The translations under genes were made by a program, and so were the position numbers. A stretch of 64,000 bases of DNA from assembly GCF_009857815.1 (NCBI RefSeq), contig NZ_WVVW01000002.1:186001-250000 (forward strand), read 5' to 3'. The DNA comes from Pseudomaricurvus sp. HS19. Its GTDB lineage: Bacteria; Pseudomonadota; Gammaproteobacteria; Pseudomonadales; Cellvibrionaceae. Positions 1 through 7,610 of the stretch are shown in pieces (position 1 is the first letter of the stretch; each line of letters begins with the position of its first letter). The notes under the pieces were generated by a model. That model had not been told where the DNA came from and searched no databases. It saw nothing but the letters and a program-made list of their open reading frames with translations.

Positions 1-2
1 TT

Positions 3-518
3 ATGTCCACATACAGCCCGAACTTTGAATGGTTAAGGGTGCAGGGGCGGGCAGTGGAGTGCTTCTACCGCGTTCACTCCGGCTGGGGGACCGAAGACCT
101 GTCTGATACCTCCGGATGGATGACCGACTGGTATTGGCAGAATCAACAGCTGGCACATCTGGACAGGTGGCAGAAGGCAGGGCTGCAGAACATCTGCAAC
201 GTAAAGAAGATCACCAATATCAAGCCGCTGCTCTTTGTGCACAGAAACCAGGGCGCAGAGCATGAGGACTCCATGGTGGTAATCTCCATATCCGCGACTA
301 TGCAGGACTACCTGCAGGACCGCAGAACCGGGAAGATTGTTGAAGGTAGCAAGCGCTATAAAGATGTGGAAACCGTCTGGTCATTTACATTGGAAGACGG
401 ACAATGGAAGGTTGCAGCCATTGAGGAATCCAGTATGTCCCTGGCTTACGCGAAGCTGGTAAAAGAGCTGCCGGATATCGAGACAACCGCATCCATGAGT
501 CCGCGCGCCCGACGGTGA
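3..518 (+). CDS. Tim44-like domain protein, probably 5'-truncated
   Basis: The C-terminal half reads like a bacterial Tim44-like (PF04280) domain: residues about 95-145 have the pattern of charged loop, DxxTGKIVEG turn, then VETVWSFTLEDGQWKVAAIEE-like end (E-x-VWxF-x-DxxWK). These domains have a cone-shaped NTF2-like fold and sit in inner-membrane or secreted proteins of mostly unknown role. The only in-frame ATG lies two bases from the window edge and no ribosome site can be seen, so the gene probably begins upstream, perhaps with a membrane segment. The visible part has no signal peptide. Domain assignment is from pattern memory; function unknown. Confidence 0.6.
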   Translation: MSTYSPNFEWLRVQGRAVECFYRVHSGWGTEDLSDTSGWMTDWYWQNQQLAHLDRWQKAGLQNICNVKKITNIKPLLFVHRNQGAEHEDSMVVISISATMQDYLQDRRTGKIVEGSKRYKDVETVWSFTLEDGQWKVAAIEESSMSLAYAKLVKELPDIETTASMSPRARR

Positions 519-642
519 GGCAAGCTGTTAGTTAGTCCGTCCAATCAGGACCTATGGATTCATGCCCCTTTGAAACAGAGGAGCTTATTCCCGCAGGAAC
601 AGCAACAATACCTTATCAACTTTTCCCATTACTCTTACATTG

Positions 643-1284
643 ATGATCCGCCCCCTGCCAGACAACAACAGGAGTTTAAAATTGGTTGCACGACACAATT
701 ACCACTGCGATGAATGTGGTCACAACACCTTTACCCTCTCACGCCTTGTCCTGGATATGCCCGGAGACAGGGATGACTCCGGGCCTTCCTCCTGGGTGCT
801 CCTCAGCTGCTCCGCCTGCAACGCTAACGCGACCCATCTCCTGCCCATGACCAGCGATTCCCGCCGGAGTCCAGCGCAGACTGTTAAGGATCATACAGCA
901 TTTCCATTCGACGCCGGGACAGACGCCCCAACGACGGTCTTTCCTCACGTACCGCCACCTGTTGACCCGAACCAAATTCCACCAGCCAGGTCGCCGGCAA
1001 AAACCCTGAACCACTGTACCCACTGCGGCGAAGGTGTTGAGCCATACCGCTACTCATCCATGGAATACACTCACGTCTATCGGTCCGGACTATTTCCAGC
1101 AGAGGACAGCGCTGATAACATTCCCGAATCAGATTATTACTATTGTGACAACTGCCAAAAGAAGCACCCCGCTCCAACAAGGTTGAATACTGGCTTTAGC
1201 TGCCCGACCTGCAGTGCTTTTATGCCCTTTTTTGTTCGCCATTGCGGAGCTTGTGGAACAGAGATCCGGGATTTGAAATTTTAA
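643..1284 (+). CDS. Hypothetical multi-zinc-ribbon protein
   Basis: 213 residues from the ATG at 643; a TTG one codon upstream is possible, and neither has a clear Shine-Dalgarno. Six CxxC knuckles occur at about Cys22/25, 56/59, 125/128, 168/171, 187/190 and 201/204. They can pair into three zinc ribbons, separated by a proline-rich linker at about 100-120. The last ribbon (CPTC...CGACG) resembles the double-zinc-ribbon ends of bacterial adaptor proteins. No catalytic motif or membrane segment is visible and I do not recognise the family. It lies among other short hypothetical genes on the same strand. Confidence 0.6.
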   Translation: MIRPLPDNNRSLKLVARHNYHCDECGHNTFTLSRLVLDMPGDRDDSGPSSWVLLSCSACNANATHLLPMTSDSRRSPAQTVKDHTAFPFDAGTDAPTTVFPHVPPPVDPNQIPPARSPAKTLNHCTHCGEGVEPYRYSSMEYTHVYRSGLFPAEDSADNIPESDYYYCDNCQKKHPAPTRLNTGFSCPTCSAFMPFFVRHCGACGTEIRDLKF

Positions 1285-1447
1285 TAACGAGCATCCAGGC
1301 ACAGGTCCATGGATGGCCCTCTCGCACCGCGGCGCAGTGAAGCGGAAGGGGTGACATACCCACCCCAATCAGATTGAAAAGAAAGCGCCACAGGGAGCGA
1401 GGCATAATCGACATGCGACCTGTCTTGAAAAGATCATGGAGGACACG

Positions 1448-1957
1448 ATGAAAGAGCTAACACCCAGGGATAAAGGTCACATCCAGCGCTTTAAGGAAAC
1501 CACCAGATCAGACATCACTGACCTGGATCTCTACCTGTCGGGTGAATGGGAGTGGGATGAGCTCTGGGACTACAATTTCGACCAGGTAAACACTTCCCTC
1601 CTGAGATGCCGTTGTACATTTGAGGGACTCAGGGCATCCGGGCGCCACAAGGGTTACCCCAGGAGCATAAAGGACCTCGAACGCCAGGGTTGCCAGTTCA
1701 CCCTTATCGCCGGCGGCGGCAGCTGGTACGAGGATGCCTGGTACCAATGCTCCTGCGGCCAGAAATGGGAAGAGACGTTTGTGGAAGCCATGCAGTACAT
1801 GGGCAATCATGCCCGCCCCATCGACGATAACGAATTTGAACAGATACATGCGGAAATCGAGACCATGGGGCAATCACTGGCCTCTGCCTCAACCCCGCAG
1901 GATGCAAGCACTCTATATAACGCGTTCGAGCTTGAAGCTGACAAGCTGCCTGCCTAA
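1448..1957 (+). CDS. Hypothetical protein with Cys clusters
   Basis: 169 residues. The ATG at 1448 is chosen because GGAGG lies at 1438-1442, five bases before it; an in-frame ATG at 1436 would put that site inside the gene. The protein is acidic and Trp/Tyr-rich, with a CRC pair near residue 56 and a WYQCSCGQKWEE segment near 104, which could bind one metal. It has no signal peptide and no family that I recognise. The neighbours are also unassigned, so context gives no function. Confidence 0.55.
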   Translation: MKELTPRDKGHIQRFKETTRSDITDLDLYLSGEWEWDELWDYNFDQVNTSLLRCRCTFEGLRASGRHKGYPRSIKDLERQGCQFTLIAGGGSWYEDAWYQCSCGQKWEETFVEAMQYMGNHARPIDDNEFEQIHAEIETMGQSLASASTPQDASTLYNAFELEADKLPA

Positions 1958-2031
1958 GCGCCAGTCAGCGGAACAGTACGAGGGACGGGTTCAGTCGCGG
2001 CTTTTACGACAGCTTCCTTCCCGGAACCGTT

Positions 2032-2220
2032 GTGCTGGCACACGATAACCAACAGTTTATTGCAGAAACACGCAAGATCATGGAAGCCTTCTGCGCAACC
2101 TCCTGGTCTATACAGGAAGGGACAGAACCTGAATCAGCTCATCACGTTACCCATAGCTGGCAGATAATTCCTCTTCCGAATCGATCTGGCAGGTGCATTT
2201 ATGATTATCGAAATCATTAA
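2032..2220 (+). CDS. Possible small or decayed ORF
   Basis: The reading frame from about 1960 to 2220 is open and protein-like (SFLPGTVVLAHDN, then an amphipathic helix), but there is no ATG; only a GTG at 2032 with a weak upstream purine run could start it. It overlaps the next small ORF by 20 bases in another frame. It may be the remnant of a longer gene or a real short protein. No homology recognised. Confidence 0.22.
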   Translation: MLAHDNQQFIAETRKIMEAFCATSWSIQEGTEPESAHHVTHSWQIIPLPNRSGRCIYDYRNH

Positions 2221-2416
2221 ACCAGTTTCCCGGTGCCAAACTGAAGAGGATATCTTCTACCAGCGTCTCACCGATATCGACGGGGCTGATCACATCACCA
2301 CCGTTGGCAGCAGGATCCAACTCACTATTACCGCCAGCACCGCCAGCGTGGTACTGGAGCAGGTCACCGCCATTTGCGATATGTGGCATACCCGCTGGGA
2401 TATCGTTTCCAACTAG
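2201..2416 (+). CDS. Small hypothetical protein
   Basis: 71 residues from ATG 2201, with a purine-containing AGGTG about 8 bases upstream. The composition is protein-like, with alternating beta-strand-like segments (QLTITAST) followed by a helix containing CDMWHTRW. No signal peptide, metal motif or known domain. It overlaps the end of the preceding doubtful frame. It could be a separate gene or, with that frame, a frameshifted one. Confidence 0.35.
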   Translation: MIIEIIKPVSRCQTEEDIFYQRLTDIDGADHITTVGSRIQLTITASTASVVLEQVTAICDMWHTRWDIVSN

Positions 2417-2504
2417 CCAGCCTGTTGTGTAGCCCCGACAGCCTCGTTCACCGCAGGCACCTTACTCGCTTGTCCGTCCAATATATGCAGAAGAAGTACG
2501 TTAA

Positions 2505-2524
2505 CCTGCATCGAACCGGCAACC
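2505..2524. repeat. 20-bp repeat, copy 1
   Basis: CCTGCATCGAACCGGCAACC occurs here and again exactly at 34747-34766, both in non-coding DNA before genes. Its reverse complement looks like a tRNA T-arm (GCCGG, TTCGAT loop), but no full tRNA surrounds either copy. Confidence 0.6.
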
Positions 2525-2542
2525 AGAGGAAAAAGGCTGTTT

Positions 2543-3019
2543 ATGATTATCCGGCTCTCACCACCCCATACCCTTGCTCTCCTGCCCCTGCTTATCGGCT
2601 CACTCACACTGAGCCAAGCCACTCTCGCCTGCCCTGACCTTATTGGAACCTGGAAATCTTCAAAAGAGATCAGCCTGCAGTATTACGACAGCACACCCGA
2701 CGCCATTGCAGAAGTGCGACATTTTTTAGAACAGATTCTGGGACGTACAGAGATCACCTACACCGACAGCACCATCCGCAACCATGGCAAGGAACCGGTG
2801 GAGGTCGAGATATACGGCCAGACAGGCATACTCAGGTCGGAAGAGAGATCGGCAAACTACGAGATGATCGCCTGCGACGATGCCTCTGTAACCATAAGGA
2901 TTCAGGACTCGGAGTTTGAAGGCACCGAGGTAAAAGCCCACTTCATCGACGAGAATACCTACTGGTATACAGATGAAGAGTTACCGGATATCCGGGAATA
3001 CTTTTTGCGCCGCCGGTGA
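2543..3019 (+). CDS. Secreted lipocalin-like hypothetical protein
   Basis: 158 residues. Residues 1-29 form a signal peptide with a Leu-rich core ending near ATLA-C. The Cys after it makes a poor lipobox (TLAC), so it is probably periplasmic, less likely a lipoprotein. The mature part opens with LIGTWKSS, the strand-and-turn that starts many lipocalin-like beta-barrels, and continues as alternating charged strands. An AAAGG lies six bases before the start ATG. Ligand unknown. The gene ends convergent to an SDR gene across a hairpin at 3067-3099. Confidence 0.6.
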   Translation: MIIRLSPPHTLALLPLLIGSLTLSQATLACPDLIGTWKSSKEISLQYYDSTPDAIAEVRHFLEQILGRTEITYTDSTIRNHGKEPVEVEIYGQTGILRSEERSANYEMIACDDASVTIRIQDSEFEGTEVKAHFIDENTYWYTDEELPDIREYFLRRR

Positions 3020-3066
3020 CACAGGGCACCGCTAATTGCACGAGGGGGGGGTAGAACGGAACATGA

Positions 3067-3099
3067 CAACGATACGGCACAGCTGCCGCCATATCGTTG
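3067..3099. terminator. Hairpin between convergent genes
   Basis: Arms CAACGATA (3067-3074) and TATCGTTG (3092-3099) are exact complements, with an inner CGGC/GCCG pair. The hairpin lies between the converging ends of the lipocalin-like gene (3019) and the SDR (3114). There is no long T-run, so its use as a terminator is inferred from position. Confidence 0.4.
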
Positions 3100-3113
3100 C
3101 CACTGACAGCGTC

Positions 3114-3857
3114 TTACTGGATGTAGGCGCCACCACAGACCGGATTGTAGGTTCCGGTAATGTGCGCGCTGGCTTCACTGGCCAGGTAGCGTACGGTGTT
3201 GGCCACGTCTTCCGGGGTGGCAATTTTCTGGGTTGGGGTACTCATGCGAATGTACTCCTTGAACTCTTCCGGCGCGTCTTTAGTCGCATCGGTGGCTACC
3301 AGTCCAGGGGCAACTATGTTCGACGTGATTCCCAACGGACCCAGCTCCTGGGCCAGGTACTTGCTGAAGCTGTCCAGCGCGCCCTTGGCCGAGCCGTGGG
3401 AGATAAAGCTGGGGGCCGGCATCTCTGACAGGGTGCTGGAGATAAACACCAGACGACCAAAGCCTTTCTCTTTCATGCTCACAGTGGCCAGCTTGGCTGT
3501 GGCGAAAGCCGCGTGCATCTCGTCGTTCAGCTTCTGCGCGAACTCGTCCCACGTCTGCTCCATAAACGGCTTGGGAACAAAATTCATGTTGGCATTGGAA
3601 ACCAGCACATCCACACCGCCGTACTGCTCAGTAATGCCGGCAAACATCGTCTGCAGCTGGTCGTCGTTGCGCACATCCGCCTGCACTGGATAGGCTTCGC
3701 CATCACTGCTGTTAATTTCTGCCGCCAGATCCTCTGCGACCTGGGCACTGTTTACATAGTTAATAAACACCCGATAGCCGTCTGCGGCCAGAGCCCTGGC
3801 AGAAGCTGCCCCAATACCGCGTGCACCGCCTGTGATAAGAGCATTGCGTTTTGTCAT
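3114..3857 (-). CDS. SDR-family oxidoreductase with Tyr-to-His active site
   Basis: 247 residues, Rossmann fold. The start is the ATG at 3857, directly behind AGGAGGTAAC; longer upstream starts lack this site. GGARGIG at 10-16 binds the nucleotide, NANMN at 88-92 replaces NNAG, and Ser140/141 is the expected catalytic serine. The YxxxK motif reads His154-Gly-Ser-Ala-Lys158, so the catalytic tyrosine position carries histidine. The C-terminal GGAYIQ resembles FabG-like proteins. Most relatives are 3-oxoacyl-ACP-reductase-like; the substrate here is unknown and ordinary ketoreductase activity is uncertain. A MarR regulator lies 90 bp upstream on the same strand. Confidence 0.8.
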   Translation of the reverse strand: MTKRNALITGGARGIGAASARALAADGYRVFINYVNSAQVAEDLAAEINSSDGEAYPVQADVRNDDQLQTMFAGITEQYGGVDVLVSNANMNFVPKPFMEQTWDEFAQKLNDEMHAAFATAKLATVSMKEKGFGRLVFISSTLSEMPAPSFISHGSAKGALDSFSKYLAQELGPLGITSNIVAPGLVATDATKDAPEEFKEYIRMSTPTQKIATPEDVANTVRYLASEASAHITGTYNPVCGGAYIQ

Positions 3858-3947
3858 GTTACCTCCTGAAGCGTTCATCTGGGGTTGAGTCTTTCTTTGG
3901 TTAAGCCTGTCTTTGGTTAAGCCACTGCCGGATTGAAGCATCCGGAC

Positions 3948-4397
3948 TCAGGATTGATTCAATGTCCTGAGGTTATTGATCACGTCCGCGAGCTGCAGCT
4001 GGCTGAGGGTCAGCGCCTCAGGATCCAGGCCTGCCTGCGCATCACGCAGCACACCCCTGGCGATGTCGTAGCACTGCCTCGCCACGTTTTCGGCGTTAGG
4101 CGTCAGCACAATAAGTTTTTGCCGGGCGTCTTCGGCGCTCTTCTGCCAGGCTACCCAGCCCCGCTTTTCCAGCCCGCTGACCGAACGGCTGATGGTCGAC
4201 TTCTCCAGATAGAGCATCTCGCCCAACTGCCCCTGGGACATCGCACCACCATTGATCAGCACCTGGATCACGCCCCACTGCTCAGCGGTCATTTCAATAC
4301 CCGCCTCCCGGAAACGCCGGGTAAGGAGCTTATTGAATAACCGGCTCGCCAGTCCTGTCTGGTGCCCCAGCGATTGCGTGTGCGTATATCCGGACAT
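3948..4397 (-). CDS. MarR-family transcriptional regulator
   Basis: 149 residues from ATG 4397, preceded by AGGAGG at nine bases. A winged helix-turn-helix occupies about 40-110: MTAEQWGVIQVL, then SQGQLGEMLYLEKSTISRSVSGLEKRGWV, then the wing with DARQKLIVLT. Helices at both ends form the dimer interface. MarR proteins are dimeric repressors released by small phenolic or hydrophobic ligands or by oxidation. A perfect palindrome at 4422-4439, just upstream of the ribosome site, is the obvious autoregulatory operator. The SDR gene downstream on the same strand is a probable co-transcribed target. Confidence 0.88.
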   Translation of the reverse strand: MSGYTHTQSLGHQTGLASRLFNKLLTRRFREAGIEMTAEQWGVIQVLINGGAMSQGQLGEMLYLEKSTISRSVSGLEKRGWVAWQKSAEDARQKLIVLTPNAENVARQCYDIARGVLRDAQAGLDPEALTLSQLQLADVINNLRTLNQS

Positions 4398-4421
4398 ACA
4401 CCAGCGCCTCCTGCTGCCATT

Positions 4422-4439
4422 TAGTTGTATATACAACTA
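4422..4439. promoter_or_regulatory. Perfect 18-bp palindrome, probable MarR operator
   Basis: TAGTTGTATATACAACTA is an exact palindrome, 25 bp upstream of the MarR start codon and in the length range of MarR operators (TTGTATATACAA core). That it represses marR and the SDR behind it is inference from position. Confidence 0.75.
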
Positions 4440-4501
4440 TATTAACCACATGGCAGTGCCGTGTAAACCCCGGGAAGCCAACACCTCCCCACCGGCGCCG
4501 A

Positions 4502-4529
4502 CACCCGATGACCAGTCGGCCATCGGGTG
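4502..4529 (-). terminator. Hairpin downstream of the OsmC-like gene
   Basis: CACCCGATG (4502-4510) pairs exactly with CATCGGGTG (4521-4529) around a ten-base loop, just past the OsmC stop at 4538. No T-run follows, so it may terminate weakly or only protect the mRNA end. Confidence 0.35.
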
Positions 4530-4537
4530 CAGTGGGT

Positions 4538-5170
4538 TTACGCCGGTTGCTGCTGCCTGACTTCAAGGGTATTCGCGGGAGCCAGGCCGCCTGCAACCCG
4601 GGTGGTCAGGGTGCAGGCGGCGGGGTTACGCAAGGTCTGCAAAACGATGCAACTCTGCTCCGCCGCGTTTATCAGCAGCTCAACCAACTTGCCGTCCCCG
4701 TCACCGGCATCAATATCCACACAGACGTCAAAGCCCTGGAACGCTACCGGGGTCTCCTTGTCCACCCGCAAGGTGCCACGCACATCCACCCGTCCCTCTA
4801 CCTGCACGGCCAATGACCGCAGCACCAACCCCAGTTTGTTGGCGATGATGCGCAGGGTACTGTCCAGGCATGCAGCCAGCGCACCACACAGCAGGTCACC
4901 GGGGGTGGGGAAGTCGCACTCGCCACCCACCGCAGTGTGTACCCCCACGGGAACGGAATGCGGCAGGTGTCGGGTAAGCCGGACTTCGGCATAGAGTGGC
5001 GACGCCGCGGGTACCCTCTCACTGGAGGTGCTGGCGTAGTCCACCACCATGGCGCCGGCCGCTCCCTCCGGCCCGGAGCGGTAGGCTTGCGTCAGGGGAG
5101 CCTGGCGCTTGTTCATGCACTCGGTGGTGGAATCACAGGCAAGTGCTATAACGTTATTCGTAAGGTTCAT
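4538..5170 (-). CDS. OsmC/Ohr-family protein
   Basis: 210 residues from ATG 5170, with GGAG nine bases upstream. The OsmC fold is indicated by PTPGDLLCGALAACLDSTLR (Cys101 on the first core helix) and AAEQSCIVLQTLRN (Cys174). These are the paired cysteines that reduce organic hydroperoxides in Ohr/OsmC proteins. It is longer than typical OsmC (about 140), with some 45 extra N-terminal residues including Cys12 and Cys18 that look unstructured. It is divergent from an HxlR regulator, a common arrangement in which a redox or ligand signal induces the detoxification gene. Whether it is a peroxidase or one of the uncharacterised relatives cannot be told. Confidence 0.82.
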   Translation of the reverse strand: MNLTNNVIALACDSTTECMNKRQAPLTQAYRSGPEGAAGAMVVDYASTSSERVPAASPLYAEVRLTRHLPHSVPVGVHTAVGGECDFPTPGDLLCGALAACLDSTLRIIANKLGLVLRSLAVQVEGRVDVRGTLRVDKETPVAFQGFDVCVDIDAGDGDGKLVELLINAAEQSCIVLQTLRNPAACTLTTRVAGGLAPANTLEVRQQQPA

Positions 5171-5262
5171 GGCGTTAATCTCCAAAGGAAAGTGTCATTG
5201 GCAGAATATCGCCGGGACTGCGCCCGAAGCAGTGCACCATCAGTAGCAAACGGATCTTCCAC

Positions 5263-5281
5263 ACGTAGCAAAGCGCTACGT
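5263..5281. promoter_or_regulatory. Inverted repeat, probable HxlR operator
   Basis: ACGTAGC at 5263-5269 is complemented exactly by GCTACGT at 5275-5281 (five-base spacer), and a further ACGTAG lies at 5285-5290. The site sits between the divergent OsmC (start 5170) and HxlR (start 5310) genes, closer to hxlR, as expected for an autoregulated dimeric winged-helix protein. Confidence 0.6.
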
Positions 5282-5309
5282 AAAACGTAGTAACCCGGGA
5301 ACCCCCATC

Positions 5310-5984
5310 ATGAATACCCCTGGCAGCCTGTGCCCTACGGTCAAGGCGCTGGATATTGTCGGCGACAAGTGGACGCTGCTGATCCTGCGTGAGCTCTTTT
5401 TTGGCTCATACCGTTACAACCAGTTTCAGCGTGCCATGCCACGCATATCCCCCACGGTGCTCAGCAAGCGCTTGAAGCACCTGGAGAACAGCGGTCTTAT
5501 CGTGCGCAAATCCGCTGCCGGTCAGAAAAATGTGGAGTACCGTCTCACCAAGTGTGGCCGGGAGTTGGGCCCGGTAGTGGACGGACTGGCCCGCTGGGGG
5601 CTGCGCTGGGCGCGGGATCACATGTGCAACGCCGATCTCGATGCGGGCAGTTTTATGTGGGATTTTCACCGCACGCTCAAGACGGATGAGCTACCGGAAG
5701 GTGAAACCATTTTCTGTGTCATTCTGGATGGCGTGAAATGGTGGCTGATCGCAGGCCAGGAAGTGGTCGACCTGTGTAACGAAGACCCGGGCCGGGAAGT
5801 GGATATTTACCTGACCGGATCGCTGCCGGTACTGGCCGAACTGTGGATGGGAGACTCCGGCGTCGGGGAGGCGATTCGCGATAAGACGCTGCTGGTCAGC
5901 GGCTCCAGCCACCTGACCCGCACTATCGCCCGCTGGTTTCCAAGATCCAGCTACGCAGATGTGCGCGCGGAACGATTTATGTAG
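5310..5984 (+). CDS. HxlR-family regulator with SCP2-like C-terminal domain
   Basis: 224 residues. Residues 8-100 are an HxlR (DUF24) winged helix: Cys8, VGDKWTLLILRELFFG, then RISPTVLSKRLKHLENSGLIVRK and the wing ending EYRLT. HxlR proteins usually stop near 110-150. Here about 100 more residues (120-224: VILDGVKWWLIAG, EVDIYLTGSLPVLAELW, SSHLTRTIARWF) resemble a sterol-carrier/SCP2-like ligand pocket, which suggests binding of a hydrophobic effector. Cys8 is the redox-sensing position in some relatives. It is divergent from the OsmC-like gene with an inverted repeat between. Confidence 0.85.
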   Translation: MNTPGSLCPTVKALDIVGDKWTLLILRELFFGSYRYNQFQRAMPRISPTVLSKRLKHLENSGLIVRKSAAGQKNVEYRLTKCGRELGPVVDGLARWGLRWARDHMCNADLDAGSFMWDFHRTLKTDELPEGETIFCVILDGVKWWLIAGQEVVDLCNEDPGREVDIYLTGSLPVLAELWMGDSGVGEAIRDKTLLVSGSSHLTRTIARWFPRSSYADVRAERFM

Positions 5985-6092
5985 ACCGCTGCCCATAGAC
6001 TACGAACACTCTGCTAACGAGTGCCTGGCCTGCCAGGCTGAGCGACTGAAAACGACAGTTACAAGACAACAGACTTACAAAGGAGCCCGGCA

Positions 6093-6770
6093 ATGAAAGT
6101 ACTGATAGTCCTGACCTCTCACGACCAACTGGGAAATAGCGGTGAAAAAACCGGATTCTGGCTGGAAGAGTTCGCCTGCCCTTACTACCGCCTGCTGGAC
6201 GCCGGCGCGGAGATCACCCTCGCCTCACCCAACGGCGGACAACCGCCACTGGACCCCAAGAGCCACGCGCCAGACTTCCAGACCGATGATACCCGTCGTT
6301 TTGATAATGACCCGGCGGCACAGCAACAACTGGCCAATACCCATAAACTGGCAGACATGAAGGCGGAAGCGTTCGACGGCATCTTCTACCCCGGCGGGCA
6401 TGGGCCGCTGTGGGACCTGCACAGTGACTCGCACTCCATAGCCCTGATCGAAGCCTTCCTGGCCGCCGGCAAACCGGTTGCCGCCGTATGCCATGCGCCG
6501 GCGGTATTGCTGCAAGCCAAACAAGCCAACGGTGATCCGCTGGTGAAAGGGGTAAAGGTAACCGGCTTCAGCAATGCCGAAGAAGCGGCAGTAGGTCTGA
6601 CCGACGTCGTACCATACCTTCTTGAAGAGCAACTGAGCAGCCTTGGAGGCCTGTACCAGAAGGTCGATGACTGGAACCCGTTGGCAGTGGTCGATGGCCT
6701 GATCATCACCGGACAAAACCCAGCTTCATCTGAAGCGGTGGCCAACGCCCTGATCAGGGCACTGCGTTAA
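6093..6770 (+). CDS. DJ-1/PfpI family protein, Hsp31/glyoxalase III-like
   Basis: 225 residues, ATG behind AAAGGAG. The start KVLIVLTSH and the segment TGFWLEEFACPYY (Glu25 or 26) match the class I glutamine-amidotransferase-like fold. The nucleophile elbow is AAVCHAPA with Cys133-His134, and FYPGGHGPLWDL at about 98-110 is the Hsp31-type loop. Such proteins convert methylglyoxal to lactate without cofactor, act as chaperones, or reverse glycation. Length and motifs match the type 1 GATase-like family. It stands alone, 108 bp after hxlR. Assignment firm at family level, activity inferred. Confidence 0.88.
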   Translation: MKVLIVLTSHDQLGNSGEKTGFWLEEFACPYYRLLDAGAEITLASPNGGQPPLDPKSHAPDFQTDDTRRFDNDPAAQQQLANTHKLADMKAEAFDGIFYPGGHGPLWDLHSDSHSIALIEAFLAAGKPVAAVCHAPAVLLQAKQANGDPLVKGVKVTGFSNAEEAAVGLTDVVPYLLEEQLSSLGGLYQKVDDWNPLAVVDGLIITGQNPASSEAVANALIRALR

Positions 6771-6835
6771 CGGCAGCAAAGCCCCACCACGCACAGGGCA
6801 ATCCCTTGCAATGACAACCACAAGGCAGGCTACCC

Positions 6836-7033
6836 GTGGAGCAGATATTCGAAAAAGCGATCAGCTGCCCCTATTGCGGCGAGCAGATCAGTGTGCTGAT
6901 AGATACCCAGGAAGTTGGCCAGGAGTATATTGAGGATTGTCAGGTCTGCTGCCGGCCAATTGTGTTTCACCTTTGGGGCAACCCCGGGGAAAACATAGAG
7001 GTCGTGGTGCAGACCGAAGACGATACCTTCTGA
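6836..7033 (+). CDS. CPxCG-motif cysteine-rich small protein
   Basis: 65 residues, starting at a GTG. The N-terminal SCPYCGEQ (Cys11, Cys14) and the DCQVCCRP motif (Cys35, 38, 39) form one zinc ribbon, and the tail is acidic (VQTEDDTF). This matches the short CPxCG-motif family found across gammaproteobacteria, whose function is unknown. The domain is complete at this length. Neighbours are unrelated stress-type genes on the same strand. Confidence 0.85.
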   Translation: MEQIFEKAISCPYCGEQISVLIDTQEVGQEYIEDCQVCCRPIVFHLWGNPGENIEVVVQTEDDTF

Positions 7034-7123
7034 GGTCCGGGGAGTGAAGCAGCTGAGAGTTTCAGCAATTCCTGATCTCGCTCCGCTACCGGCAACAACC
7101 AGTAAACAATCGGTAATTCCAAC

Positions 7124-7588
7124 ATGGATGACATCAGGGCCTATTTCAGAGTCGACGAACATCTGGCCACCTCCGGGCAGCCAACCGCAGAACAATTTGC
7201 CGGGATCGCCGCTGCCGGCTATTCCCTGGTCATCAACCTGGCCCTGCCTACCAGCAGCCACGCGGTTGCCAACGAGCAGGAAATTGTTGAATCCCTGGGA
7301 ATGGAATACGCACACATTCCCGTCAGTTGGGAAGAGCCCCAACTGGAAGACCTGTACCGGTTCTTTGACGTTATGCAGGCAGCACAGGCGCAGAAGGTCT
7401 GGGTGCACTGCGCCCTCAACATGCGGGTTTCATGTTTCGTCTATCTCTATCAATCCATGGTGCTCGGGCTTCCGGAAGAGCGGGCTGCCTATCCCATGTC
7501 AGAAATCTGGCAACCCGACGGCGCCTGGGAAGCACTGATTCATGCGGCAAAATCCCGCCTGGGCATGCAGCCAGACAGTCAGGATTAA
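7124..7588 (+). CDS. Protein tyrosine phosphatase-like protein with altered P-loop
   Basis: 154 residues. The N-terminus (YFRVDEHLATSGQPTAEQFAGIAAAGYSLVINL) matches small dual-specificity or DSP-like phosphatases in which a SGQP turn precedes the first strand. The active loop reads VHCALNMRVSCF: His95-Cys96, then Arg101, giving C-x4-R instead of the canonical C-x5-R. HC-x-x-N-x-RVS loops recur in a bacterial subfamily annotated as PTP family, so this is probably a lineage trait rather than a mutation. Catalysis is unproven. The DUF302 gene follows 22 bp downstream and is probably co-transcribed. Confidence 0.75.
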   Translation: MDDIRAYFRVDEHLATSGQPTAEQFAGIAAAGYSLVINLALPTSSHAVANEQEIVESLGMEYAHIPVSWEEPQLEDLYRFFDVMQAAQAQKVWVHCALNMRVSCFVYLYQSMVLGLPEERAAYPMSEIWQPDGAWEALIHAAKSRLGMQPDSQD

Positions 7589-7610
7589 CACCACCACCAA
7601 GGGAGTCACC

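Noticed and set aside
2505-2524. tRNA gene at the T-arm-like 20-mer
   Set aside because: No acceptor, D or anticodon arms can be built around either copy.
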